Positions 7,147 through 15,384 of a stretch of 28,124 nt of DNA are shown one piece after another. Made by a program: the position numbers and the translations under genes. Each line of letters opens with the position of its first letter. Positions within the stretch are counted from its first letter, which is position 1. The notes under the pieces were generated by a model that searched no databases, had not been told where the DNA came from, and saw nothing but the letters and a program-made list of their open reading frames with translations. Source of the stretch: Clostridiales bacterium (GTDB lineage: Bacteria > Bacillota > Clostridia > Oscillospirales > Acutalibacteraceae). Where the stretch lies: assembly GCA_019418545.1 (NCBI GenBank), contig DYBQ01000010.1:24897-53020 (forward strand). The letters run 5' to 3'.

Positions 7147-9240
7147 ATGAAAAATATGCCGGTTACATCCGGTGCGGGAAGAGCGGTGTCATCTTTGCAG
7201 GTTAAAAATTGGAATGTTCGCCCATTACAAAAAGAAAATGCTGCCAGAATCGCGGAACAAACCGGGGTTCCTTTTTTCCTTGCCATGATGCTGGAAATCA
7301 GAGGCTTTCACACTGCAGAGAAGGTGACAGAGTTTTTGCAGGGAGGAAATTCCCTCTCCAATCCCTATCTTTTGCCGGATATGGAAAAGGCCGTTGCCCG
7401 GTTGCGCAGAGGAATTGATGATTTTGAGAAAATTGCTGTCTATGGCGATTATGATGCAGATGGGGTAACCGCTACCTCTATTCTTTTTTCCTATTTGCAA
7501 ACTTGCGGCGCTGATGTCCTGTATTATATCCCCGAAAGGGAAGGGGAAGGATATGGGATGAATGTTTTGGCGGTAGAAAAGCTGGCACAGCAGGGGGTTC
7601 GGCTCATTGTCACAGTGGACAATGGAATTTCATCCCATCAGGAAGTGCTTCGAGCCAAAGAGTTGGGAATGGATGTGATTATTACCGACCATCACCGGCC
7701 GCAAAGCACATTGCCCGAGGCCGTGGCAGTGGTAGATGCGTGGCGGCTGGACAGCCGGTGTCCGTTTAAAGACTTTTCCGGGGTAGGCGTGGCGTTTCAG
7801 TTGATGATGGCACTGGAAATGGAGGATGGAGACCCTCAGAGTTTGCTGGATAATTATGCCGATTTGGTGGCAATTGGCACTATTGGAGATGTGGTGCCTC
7901 TAACGGGTGAAAACCGAAGTCTGGTAAAGGCGGGCCTGAGGCTTTTGCAAATGCCGGAAAGAGCAGGAATCCGCGCCTTGCTGCGTCATTCTTCTATGGA
8001 AGGAAAAAATTTGAATGCGGTGAATGTGGCGTTTTCTCTGGTCCCCCGCATCAATGCCACTGGCCGGATGGGGTCTTCGGAAAAGGCGGTTAGCCTTTTG
8101 ATTAGTGAGGATGAAGAAGAAGCAGAAAGTTTGGCTGCCGATATTTGTGAAGATAATGAGAATCGCCGCCGGACTGAATTGGAGATTATGAAAAAAGTGG
8201 CTGCCCTGCTGGAAAAAGAGCCGGAAAGATTATATGACCGGATACTGGTGGTAGAAGGGGAAGGCTGGCATCATGGGGTTGTTGGAATTGTGGCAGCCCG
8301 GCTGACCGAGCATTTTGGAAAGCCCTGCATTGTGCTTTCGGTTTCGGAGGAGGAAACCAAAGGCTCCGGCCGGAGCATCGAAGGCTTTTCCCTGTTTGAG
8401 GCAGTGGATGCCTGCAGGACGCTTTTGAGCCGATATGGCGGCCATCCCATGGCAGCAGGCCTTTCCCTTCCCACGCAGAATGTGGAGGCGTTTCGGCGGG
8501 AAATTAACCGGTATGCAGCACAGCAGAAGGAAATGCCCATTCCCAACCTAACGCTGGACTGCCGTTTAAACCCGGCGGCGCTGCGGGTAGAGCTGCCGGA
8601 GCTTTTGGAAGAAATGGAGCCTTTTGGTGAGGGAAACCCATCACCGCTGTTTGGATTATATGGTGTGACGCTGAAGGAGATTTCTCCGGTTGGCGGAGGC
8701 AAGCATTTGCGTCTTGGCTTTGAAAAAGGCAGCGCATCAGTACATTGCATGAAGTTTTCCGTGGCGGCAGAGGAAATCCCCTATCGAATCGGGGATGTGA
8801 TGGACTTGGCGGTATCGCTGGATGCCCGGGAATTCCGGGGAGAAAAAACTCTAAGTGTGGTTATTCGGGACTGGCGTCCATCTGATGCTGATTTTACCGT
8901 ATTGCTGGTGCAGGAGCGGCTGTATGAAAAGCTTCGGCGCAATGAGCTTCTTTCCCAGGAAGAAAAAAAGAGCCTGCTGCCCCAGCGGGAGGATTTTGCA
9001 GGGGTCTATCGTTTTTTGCGGCAAAATGGCGGTTGGAATGGCCCTCTCATGTTTTTGTGGTATCGGATGAAACTTAGGTCACTCCATATGGGGCGGCTGC
9101 TGTTTTTATTGGATGTTATGGAGGAGCGGGGTCTGATTACCCGAAAAAAACAGGGTGACCGCATTTTGATAGAGCTTCGGCCGGTGCAGGGAAAGGTGGA
9201 TTTAAACGCTTCGCCCCTGATGAGCCGTTTGGCAGAATAG
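7147..9240 (+). CDS. recJ: Single-stranded-DNA-specific exonuclease RecJ
   Basis: DHH/DHHA1-family 5'-3' single-strand DNA exonuclease of recombinational and mismatch repair, 697 residues from the first ATG. Motif I is D-Y-D-A-D-G at 101-106, the DHH motif is D181-H182-H183, and 'DNGISSH' lies near 159. The DHHA1 part has 'GRSIEGFSL' and 'GGHPMAAGLSL'. An OB-like segment ('GDVMDLAVSL') and a C-terminal extension of about 110 residues common in Clostridia follow. The start is uncertain. ATG 7147 lacks a ribosome site and abuts a -10 box, and the first 15-18 residues look unlike RecJ. GTG 7186 or TTG 7195, just before 'VKNWNVRP', are plausible true starts. It is followed closely by rel, 46 bases on. 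Confidence 0.93.
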   Translation: MKNMPVTSGAGRAVSSLQVKNWNVRPLQKENAARIAEQTGVPFFLAMMLEIRGFHTAEKVTEFLQGGNSLSNPYLLPDMEKAVARLRRGIDDFEKIAVYGDYDADGVTATSILFSYLQTCGADVLYYIPEREGEGYGMNVLAVEKLAQQGVRLIVTVDNGISSHQEVLRAKELGMDVIITDHHRPQSTLPEAVAVVDAWRLDSRCPFKDFSGVGVAFQLMMALEMEDGDPQSLLDNYADLVAIGTIGDVVPLTGENRSLVKAGLRLLQMPERAGIRALLRHSSMEGKNLNAVNVAFSLVPRINATGRMGSSEKAVSLLISEDEEEAESLAADICEDNENRRRTELEIMKKVAALLEKEPERLYDRILVVEGEGWHHGVVGIVAARLTEHFGKPCIVLSVSEEETKGSGRSIEGFSLFEAVDACRTLLSRYGGHPMAAGLSLPTQNVEAFRREINRYAAQQKEMPIPNLTLDCRLNPAALRVELPELLEEMEPFGEGNPSPLFGLYGVTLKEISPVGGGKHLRLGFEKGSASVHCMKFSVAAEEIPYRIGDVMDLAVSLDAREFRGEKTLSVVIRDWRPSDADFTVLLVQERLYEKLRRNELLSQEEKKSLLPQREDFAGVYRFLRQNGGWNGPLMFLWYRMKLRSLHMGRLLFLLDVMEERGLITRKKQGDRILIELRPVQGKVDLNASPLMSRLAE

Positions 9241-9286
9241 CCGGCCATTGAAAACAAGGAGAATTTGAAGAAGGAGGGTGCCTGAG

Positions 9287-11491
9287 ATGGCGGTAAAGCA
9301 TGGACAAAGTTATGAGGAACTGCTGGAACTGATTCGCGACAGCGGCCGGGATTTTAATATGGAGCTGATAGACAAGGCCTATCAGCTGGCAAACGGAGCT
9401 CATGAGGGGCAGATGCGCCTTTCCGGCGAGCCGTACATCATCCATCCTCTGGCAGTCGCCTGCATTTTGGTCGAGCTGGGAATGGATTCCGAGTCGGTGG
9501 TGGGAGGCCTGCTGCATGATGTGGTGGAGGATACCCATTATACGCTGGAAGACATCAAGCGGCTTTTTGGAAAAGAGGTAGCCAATCTTATTGACGGTGT
9601 GACCAAGCTGGGCAAAATCCCCTATTCTTCCCGGGAAGAGCAGCAGGCGGAAAATATTCGGAAAATGCTCATTGCCATGTCGGAAGATATCCGGGTTATC
9701 ATTATCAAATTGGCAGACCGTTTGCACAATATGCGGACGCTGCAGTTTAAGCCGCCCCAAAAGCAGCGGGACACTGCACTGGAAAGCATGGAGGTGTATG
9801 CCCCCATTGCACACCGTTTGGGTATCCGGGCAGTAAAGGAAGAATTGGAAGACCTGTCCCTTCGATATCTGGACCCTGTTGCCTATCAGGAAATTGAAGA
9901 CACGCTGGCCATGCAAAGCAAAGACCGCATTGCATTTATTGAGCGCACAAAAACAGAAATCCGTCAGCGGGTTTCTGAAATCATCCCCAATGTATATCTG
10001 GAAGGCCGGGTAAAAAGTATCAATGGCATTTTCCGAAAAATGTTCATTCAGGGCAAAAGCATGGATGAAATTTATGATGTCTATGCGGTACGGGTGATTG
10101 TGGACACGGTGACGGACTGTTACAATGTGCTGGGGCTCATCCATGATATGTTCCAGCCGATTCCTAACCGGTTTAAGGACTATATTTCCACTCCCAAGCC
10201 CAATATGTACCAGTCTTTGCACACTACAGTCCTCAGCGCCGACGGGATTCCCTTTGAAGTGCAGATTCGTACCTGGGAAATGCATTATACCGCTGAATAC
10301 GGCATTGCTGCCCACTGGAAGTATAAGCTGGGCATGACTCGCAGCAGCTCGCTGGATGAGCGGCTGGTGTGGATTCGCCAGATGCTGGAGAATCAAAAAG
10401 AAAACGAGGACGCAACCGACATTGTAAGGGCCATTAAGAGCGACCTTGCCCCGGAAGAAGTATTTGTTTTTACACCCAAGGGGCAGGTTATCAGCCTTCC
10501 TGCCGGCTCTACGGTGATTGACTTTGCCTATGCAATTCACAGCGCAGTAGGAAACCGGATGGTGGGTGCCAAGGTAGATAAGCGCATTGTCCCCATTGAT
10601 TATAAGGTGAAGACCGGTGAGATTATCGAAATCCTGACTACCAAGGAAGTAGGGCATGGCCCCAGCCGAGACTGGCTGAAAATCGTGAAGACCAGCGAAG
10701 CCAGGAACAAAATCCGTCAGTGGTTTAAAAAAGAGCGTCGGGAAGAAAATATCGTAGAGGGCCGTACCGAGCTGGAGCGGGAGTTCCGGCGGAACAATAT
10801 TGAGCTTACCGATGAACTGCTGCAAGGCCTGATGGATACTGTGGGTAAGCGCAACAGCTGTGCGACGCTGGATGATTTGTATGCAGCGATTGGATATGGC
10901 GGCATTCAGCTTTGGAAAGTGATGCCCCGGATTCGGGAAGAATATAATAAAGCCCGAAAGGCGGCACAGGCTGCTCAGGAAGCGGCTCAGAACCTGCATC
11001 CACAGCCTGCCGTGCAGCAGCAGCCCAAGAGTAAAACGGCTGCCTCCGGTGTTTTGGTGGAAGGGGTGGACAACTGCCTCATCAAGTTTTCAAAATGCTG
11101 CAGCCCGCTGCCCGGGGACGATATTATCGGGTTTATTACCCGGGGCTTTGGCGTATCCATTCACAAGCGAAACTGCTCCAATGTCCCATCTAGGATTGAG
11201 GACGCCCCCGAGCCGGAGAGATGGGTGCGGGCGCACTGGGCAGGGGAAGTACGGGAGAAATTCCAGACAACCCTGGAAATTGTGGCAGAGGACAGGTCAG
11301 GGCTGCTTTTAGATGTGGCGCAGCAGTTTTCTGCAATGCATTTGTCCATCCACACGCTGAACTCCCGGGAGCTGAAAAACGGTTCGGCAGTCATCAATGC
11401 TACCTTTACTGTAAATGGTATGGAGCATCTGCAAACGGTGATAGACAGACTGCGGGCCATTAAAGGGGTTCATTCCGTAGAGCGCGCCTAA
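9287..11491 (+). CDS. rel: Bifunctional (p)ppGpp synthetase/hydrolase (Rel)
   Basis: Stringent-response enzyme of 734 residues with the complete long RelA/SpoT order. The HD hydrolase is at about 25-180, with 'IIHP' and H77-D78 in 'LLHDVVEDT', so hydrolase activity should be intact. The synthetase is at about 230-350 ('YDVYAVRVIV', 'PKPNMYQSLHTTV', 'EVQIRT', 'AAHWKYK'). The TGS domain is near 392-452 ('VFVFTPKGQV'). A helical/zinc-finger region near 590-640 contains 'CCSPLPGDDIIGF', and the ACT domain is at about 660-734. ATG 9287 is chosen because AAGGAGGG (9271-9278) lies eight bases upstream and would overlap the alternative GTG 9278. It makes and degrades pppGpp/ppGpp in response to stalled ribosomes. 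A terminator follows at 11522. Confidence 0.96.
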   Translation: MAVKHGQSYEELLELIRDSGRDFNMELIDKAYQLANGAHEGQMRLSGEPYIIHPLAVACILVELGMDSESVVGGLLHDVVEDTHYTLEDIKRLFGKEVANLIDGVTKLGKIPYSSREEQQAENIRKMLIAMSEDIRVIIIKLADRLHNMRTLQFKPPQKQRDTALESMEVYAPIAHRLGIRAVKEELEDLSLRYLDPVAYQEIEDTLAMQSKDRIAFIERTKTEIRQRVSEIIPNVYLEGRVKSINGIFRKMFIQGKSMDEIYDVYAVRVIVDTVTDCYNVLGLIHDMFQPIPNRFKDYISTPKPNMYQSLHTTVLSADGIPFEVQIRTWEMHYTAEYGIAAHWKYKLGMTRSSSLDERLVWIRQMLENQKENEDATDIVRAIKSDLAPEEVFVFTPKGQVISLPAGSTVIDFAYAIHSAVGNRMVGAKVDKRIVPIDYKVKTGEIIEILTTKEVGHGPSRDWLKIVKTSEARNKIRQWFKKERREENIVEGRTELEREFRRNNIELTDELLQGLMDTVGKRNSCATLDDLYAAIGYGGIQLWKVMPRIREEYNKARKAAQAAQEAAQNLHPQPAVQQQPKSKTAASGVLVEGVDNCLIKFSKCCSPLPGDDIIGFITRGFGVSIHKRNCSNVPSRIEDAPEPERWVRAHWAGEVREKFQTTLEIVAEDRSGLLLDVAQQFSAMHLSIHTLNSRELKNGSAVINATFTVNGMEHLQTVIDRLRAIKGVHSVERA

Positions 11492-11521
11492 TCAAAAGGG
11501 CTTTTTCAAAACAAAATGTGT

Positions 11522-11556
11522 CAGCCGCTGCAAGTTTGTTTGCGGCGGCTGTTTTT
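11522..11556 (+). terminator. Intrinsic terminator after rel
   Basis: A 12-bp stem, 11522-11533 with 11540-11551 (CAGCCGCTGCAA / TTGCGGCGGCTG, one G-T pair), has a 6-base loop and is followed by TTTTT (11552-11556). It ends only 24 bases before the next start. Confidence 0.82.
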
Positions 11557-11580
11557 AATAGAAGCAAAAGGAAGATGAAA

Positions 11581-12219
11581 ATGCTGACAGTTGAAACGAT
11601 TCCCGGCGGCATGATGCCTACCAACTGCTTTGTGGCAAGGGATGAAAGCACTGGGATTTGTGTGGTGATTGACCCGGGCTTTTGGGATTCCCGGCTGGAA
11701 ATGGCATTAGAAGGAAAAAAAGTACAGGCTATTTTGCTGACCCACGGCCATTTTGACCATATTCTGGGGGCTGGAGCCGTACAGAAAAAAACCGGCGCGC
11801 CGGTGTATCTATATGAAGAGGAAAAGGATTTCCCCGGTGACGGACAGCTGAATCTTTCGGCCATGATGGGGCTTTCCATTCAGCCTTTTTCGGTGGAAAA
11901 GCTGTTGAAGGACGGCGACACAATTCCGGTAGGCGAAAGCACTTTAAAGGTGCTGCATACCCCGGGGCACACGGCAGGCAGCTGCTGCTATCTGGGAGAA
12001 GAAGCTCTTTTTACAGGGGATACGCTGATGGCCGGTTCCATGGGGCGCACGGATTTTCCCACCGGAAGCTGGCAGCAGATTTCCGCCTCCCTTGAACGTT
12101 TGGCACAAATTTTTGGGGATAGGAAGGCGTATCCCGGGCACGGCCCCGCCACGACTTTGGAGCGGGAGCGGCGGCAGAATCCCTATATGAAAGGAACCGG
12201 CTATGATTTTATGGATTGA
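11581..12219 (+). CDS. MBL-fold metallo-hydrolase (GloB/YqgX-like)
   Basis: Predicted cytoplasmic hydrolase of 212 residues. The metal motif is H55-G-H57-F-D59-H60, with further ligands in 'LHTPGHTAGS', 'LFTGDTL' and the C-terminal 'YPGHGPAT', the glyoxalase II-like subgroup of the metallo-beta-lactamase fold. Members hydrolyse thioesters such as hydroxyacyl-glutathione or related thiols; the substrate here is unknown. ATG 11581 is preferred over 11575 because AAAGGA (11567-11572) is spaced correctly only for the former. A longer frame from 11518 would run through the rel terminator and is rejected. The 3' end overlaps hemZ by 17 bases, so the two are translationally coupled. I see no strong promoter between the terminator and the start. 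Confidence 0.88.
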   Translation: MLTVETIPGGMMPTNCFVARDESTGICVVIDPGFWDSRLEMALEGKKVQAILLTHGHFDHILGAGAVQKKTGAPVYLYEEEKDFPGDGQLNLSAMMGLSIQPFSVEKLLKDGDTIPVGESTLKVLHTPGHTAGSCCYLGEEALFTGDTLMAGSMGRTDFPTGSWQQISASLERLAQIFGDRKAYPGHGPATTLERERRQNPYMKGTGYDFMD

Positions 12220-13708
12220 AGGCTATGACCGCCATTATGAAATGGAAAACCTGTGCCGTATCTTTTTCCCCTATCAGAAAATCGAGGTGCGTTTTGCCCA
12301 CCCGGATGGAGAGAAAACCGAACAGGCACAGGCTTGGCTGCGGGTGAAAGAGCTTGCGGAAAAGGTGTGCTTTTTGGCTTGGGCCAGCATGAACGGGCAG
12401 GAAAAAAGCAGGGAAGAAGAGGCGCGCGAAACTGATTTTTCGGGGCTGATTGATTTTGAACGCAGACGGGAATATGAGCGCCATTTGGGTGTGCTGCTGT
12501 TTGGAATCCTGTCGGAGCTGTGCGGCTGCGAGCCAAAATGGGGCATCCTGACAGGCATCCATCCGGTAAAGCTTTTGCGCCAGCTGACGCAGCAGCAGGG
12601 GGAAGAAGCTGCTATGGACTTTTTCCGCCGGAAGCTGCTGGTTTCGCCGGAAAAAACCGAGCTTGCCCGCCGTACCATGACAGTACAAAAGCCGTTTTTG
12701 GAAGAGAACCGGCCGGAATCGTGCAGCCTGTATTTGTCCATCCCCTTTTGTCCCACCCGCTGTTCCTATTGCTCCTTTGTTTCCCAAACGGTGGAGCGCT
12801 CTGCCCGGCTCATCCCCGAATATGTGGAGCTGCTGTGCCGGGAAACTGCCTATACAGGCGAGATTGCCAAAGAGCTGGGGCTGCGGCTGGAATCGGTGTA
12901 TATTGGCGGGGGAACCCCTACCACTTTGAATGGAGAACAGCTGACCCGGCTGATTCATACGGTGCAGGAAAACTGGGATTTATCAAACTGCCGGGAATTT
13001 ACTGTGGAAGCAGGACGGCCGGATACCATTGACAGGGAAAAACTGACGGCACTGCGTCATTGCGGGATTAGCCGTATCAGCATCAATCCCCAAACGCTGA
13101 ATAATCATGTATTGGAAGTGATTGGACGGCGCCATTCGGCAGAGCAAACCTTGGAAGCCTTTGCTTTGGCTCGTGAGCTGGGCTTTGACAATATCAACAT
13201 GGATTTGATTGCCGGGCTGCCCGACGATACCCCCGAGAGCTTTGCCCGCACACTGGATGGGGTTCTGGCTTTGGAGCCGGAAAACATAACAGTTCATTCT
13301 CTGGCCCTCAAGCATTCGGCCCGGATGATTCAGCAGGAGGACGTGGAAAAGTTTCACAATGACGGAGCGGCGGCTGCCGCCATGCTGGAATATGCAGACA
13401 GCCGTTTGACAGGGGCAGGATTTTCCCCCTATTATCTCTATCGGCAGAGCCGCATGGTGGGAAATCTTGAAAATGTGGGCTGGGCAAAGCCCAGTACGGA
13501 ATGCTATTATAATATTATTACCATGGACGAAACCCACACGGTATTAGCCTGCGGCGCTGGGGCTGTCTCCAAAATAAAAGACCCTGGCTCGGACTTTTTG
13601 CAGCGTATTTTTAATTTCAAGTATTCATATGAATATTGCAGCCGCAATGAGGAAATACTCGCACGGAAAAAAGAGGTGAAAACACTGTATGAGCAGTTTT
13701 GCAAATAG
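12203..13708 (+). CDS. hemZ: HemZ-type radical SAM protein (coproporphyrinogen dehydrogenase-like)
   Basis: Protein of 501 residues. A helical N-terminal domain of about 170 residues, typical of HemZ, precedes a radical SAM core with C183-x3-C187-x2-C190 ('CPTRCSYCSF') for a 4Fe-4S cluster. 'YIGGGTPTTL' near 234 and 'GLPDDTPESF' near 340 are HemN/HemZ-family signatures. The family was named for anaerobic coproporphyrinogen III oxidation; in many Clostridia without full haem synthesis the true substrate is unsettled. The ATG at 12203 has AAAGGA (12190-12195) upstream inside the preceding gene. The 3' end overlaps the next kinase gene by 20 bases. No other haem gene is visible in the window. 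Confidence 0.92.
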   Translation: MILWIEGYDRHYEMENLCRIFFPYQKIEVRFAHPDGEKTEQAQAWLRVKELAEKVCFLAWASMNGQEKSREEEARETDFSGLIDFERRREYERHLGVLLFGILSELCGCEPKWGILTGIHPVKLLRQLTQQQGEEAAMDFFRRKLLVSPEKTELARRTMTVQKPFLEENRPESCSLYLSIPFCPTRCSYCSFVSQTVERSARLIPEYVELLCRETAYTGEIAKELGLRLESVYIGGGTPTTLNGEQLTRLIHTVQENWDLSNCREFTVEAGRPDTIDREKLTALRHCGISRISINPQTLNNHVLEVIGRRHSAEQTLEAFALARELGFDNINMDLIAGLPDDTPESFARTLDGVLALEPENITVHSLALKHSARMIQQEDVEKFHNDGAAAAAMLEYADSRLTGAGFSPYYLYRQSRMVGNLENVGWAKPSTECYYNIITMDETHTVLACGAGAVSKIKDPGSDFLQRIFNFKYSYEYCSRNEEILARKKEVKTLYEQFCK

Positions 13709-14639
13709 CTATTTTAAGTATGTCAACCATCTGGAGCAGATTAACGATGCCGCACTGACAGCCCCAAAGCAGATGATTGAGGAAGTGGAAGAAGCCTATC
13801 ACAACAACCTGCACAACATTGCCCGCCAGGTAAAGCGTCATGGTACCTACCGGATTATCATGCTGTCAGGCCCAAGCAGCAGCGGGAAAACCACCACAGC
13901 CCATATGCTTCAGCGGGAGCTGTTGGAGCTGGGCATGGAGAGCACTATTGTTTCCATGGATAATTTTTATCTGGGGGCGAACCAGGCTCCTTTGCTGCCT
14001 GACGGCACCTATGACTATGAAGCCGTGGAAGCGCTGAACGTACCCAAGGCCAAAGAGTGCCTGAGTGATTTGCTGCAAAACGGCTGCTGCGATATGCCGG
14101 TGTTTGATTTTCAAATTCGCCGTCCCGCCGACTATACCCGCAGGCTGGAACTGAGGGACCATGCAGTGGTGATTATTGAAGGAATCCATGCGCTGAATCC
14201 AGTGTTTACCCAGCATCTGCCCAAGGAGCGGGTGATGAAGATTTATACCAGCGTGAAGCAGGGGATTAAAGATGCCAACGGCATGGTAATTTCCCCCATG
14301 GATTTGCGTCTGGTGCGCCGTCTGGTGCGGGATTACCATTTTCGGAATACCTCCCAGGAGCGCACCTTCTCCATGTGGCCCAATGTGGTGGCCGGGGAAA
14401 ACAAGTATATCCGTCCTTACCGCCATTCCAGTGATATTACGGTGAATTCCATTCATATTTATGAGCCCTGTGTCCTGCGCAATCATGCCATTCCGCTTTT
14501 GCGGGCCATTGCCCCAGACAGCCCTTATTTTCAAAAAGCCAGGGAGCTGGAAGCCCGCCTGATGCGGTTTGAGCCGATTCCCGACAGTTTGGTGCCCGGT
14601 GATTCTATGCTGCGGGAATTTATGGGCGCAGATGTATGA
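13689..14639 (+). CDS. Uridine kinase-like nucleoside kinase (PRK/Udk family)
   Basis: P-loop kinase of 316 residues. The Walker A motif G-P-S-S-S-G-K-T-T is at 61-69, 'SMDNFYL' near 92 and 'VVIIEGIHALNP' near 160 (Walker B and base-binding loop), followed by 'RLVRRLVRDYHFR' and 'KYIRPYRHSSD', typical of the clostridial 'nucleoside kinase' group. Related proteins are often about 550 residues, with an N-terminal TGS/threonyl-tRNA-synthetase-like half; this one has only about 55 helical residues before the kinase. It probably phosphorylates a nucleoside such as uridine with NTP, but the substrate is inferred only from the family. AAGAGGTGA (13671-13679) lies upstream of ATG 13689 inside hemZ. 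Confidence 0.86.
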   Translation: MSSFANSYFKYVNHLEQINDAALTAPKQMIEEVEEAYHNNLHNIARQVKRHGTYRIIMLSGPSSSGKTTTAHMLQRELLELGMESTIVSMDNFYLGANQAPLLPDGTYDYEAVEALNVPKAKECLSDLLQNGCCDMPVFDFQIRRPADYTRRLELRDHAVVIIEGIHALNPVFTQHLPKERVMKIYTSVKQGIKDANGMVISPMDLRLVRRLVRDYHFRNTSQERTFSMWPNVVAGENKYIRPYRHSSDITVNSIHIYEPCVLRNHAIPLLRAIAPDSPYFQKARELEARLMRFEPIPDSLVPGDSMLREFMGADV

Positions 14640-14709
14640 TTTTTATGATATTGCAGCTAGTTTTCTCGGTTTTTTCATAAATTGTTCACAGGAAGTTCCA
14701 GCGTGATTC

Positions 14710-14738
14710 TTGTTTTTTATAATAAAATGCTCTATAAT
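14710..14738 (+). promoter_or_regulatory. Sigma-A-type promoter for the zinc-ribbon gene
   Basis: TTGTTT (14710-14715), a 17-base spacer and a perfect TATAAT (14733-14738). The leader is about 70 nt and carries AAAGGAG at 14801-14807. Confidence 0.6.
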
Positions 14739-14815
14739 AAGTGTGAGATTTCCCTACCCAATGAATGGGAGCTATTGTTTTTTATAAAAATGTGAACGTT
14801 AAAGGAGAATGCATG

Positions 14816-15286
14816 ATGGGCCTTTTTGAAGATGTTGTTGTTAACGCAAAATCTGCCGCTGAGGTAGTCGGCAAAAAAGCCGGTCAGCTGGTGGATATTT
14901 CCAAGCTGCGCCTGAGCGCGGCAGACGTAAACCGGGAGATTTCCAGACGTTTGGAAGCCCTGGGCCGGATTGTTTATGATTCCCAAAAATCCGGGTATGA
15001 CCCCACTGAAATGGTGAAGGAGAGTATTTCCTGTATTGACGAGCTGTATGAGCAGCTGGACGTAATCAGCAGCGAACTGGATGCAGCCCGGAACAAGGTG
15101 ACCTGTCCCCAGTGCGGCAGCGTGAACCCGCAGGAATCCTTTTATTGCAGCCGCTGCGGCGCCAAGCTGGTAAAGGATGAGCCGGCAGACGAAGTACCTG
15201 CCGAGCCGGAAAAAGCCGCTCCGACAGAGGAAGTTCCCCCAGTGCCGGAAGAGACTCCTGCTGAGGAAGAGCCGAAAGACGAATAA
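14816..15286 (+). CDS. Coiled-coil zinc-ribbon protein of unknown function
   Basis: Acidic protein of 156 residues. Residues 1-90 are mostly helical and heptad-like, beginning 'MGLFEDVVVNAKSAAEVVGKKAG'-like and including 'RLEALGRIVYDSQ'. A zinc ribbon C97-x2-C100-x10-C111-x2-C114 follows, then a tail of about 40 residues almost entirely Pro/Glu/Ala/Lys that is probably disordered. There is no signal peptide or membrane segment. ATG 14816 is chosen over 14813 for its 8-base distance from AAAGGAG (14801-14807). It is transcribed alone, from the promoter at 14710 to the terminator at 15302. Proteins of this build are common in Clostridia, often near cell envelope genes, but I cannot assign a function. 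Confidence 0.8.
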   Translation: MGLFEDVVVNAKSAAEVVGKKAGQLVDISKLRLSAADVNREISRRLEALGRIVYDSQKSGYDPTEMVKESISCIDELYEQLDVISSELDAARNKVTCPQCGSVNPQESFYCSRCGAKLVKDEPADEVPAEPEKAAPTEEVPPVPEETPAEEEPKDE

Positions 15287-15301
15287 TGTGATAAAACAAA
15301 G

Positions 15302-15339
15302 CTGTGCCAGGCGATTTACTTGCCCGGCACAGTTTTTTT
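15302..15339 (+). terminator. Intrinsic terminator after the zinc-ribbon gene
   Basis: An 11-bp stem with one mismatch, 15302-15312 (CTGTGCCAGGC) with 15322-15332 (GCCCGGCACAG), is followed by seven T (15333-15339). Confidence 0.85.
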
Positions 15340-15384
15340 ATGTATAGGCTGGAGTATAAACGCATATATTGAAGGGATTCCATT

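Noticed and set aside
6965..7150. 61-codon + strand frame between cdaR and recJ
   Set aside because: It spans the cdaR terminator and the recJ promoter, so it is very unlikely to be expressed.
9137..10999. 620-codon open frame on the - strand
   Set aside because: It lies entirely antisense to recJ and rel, whose motifs are unmistakable; its translation has no recognisable domain.
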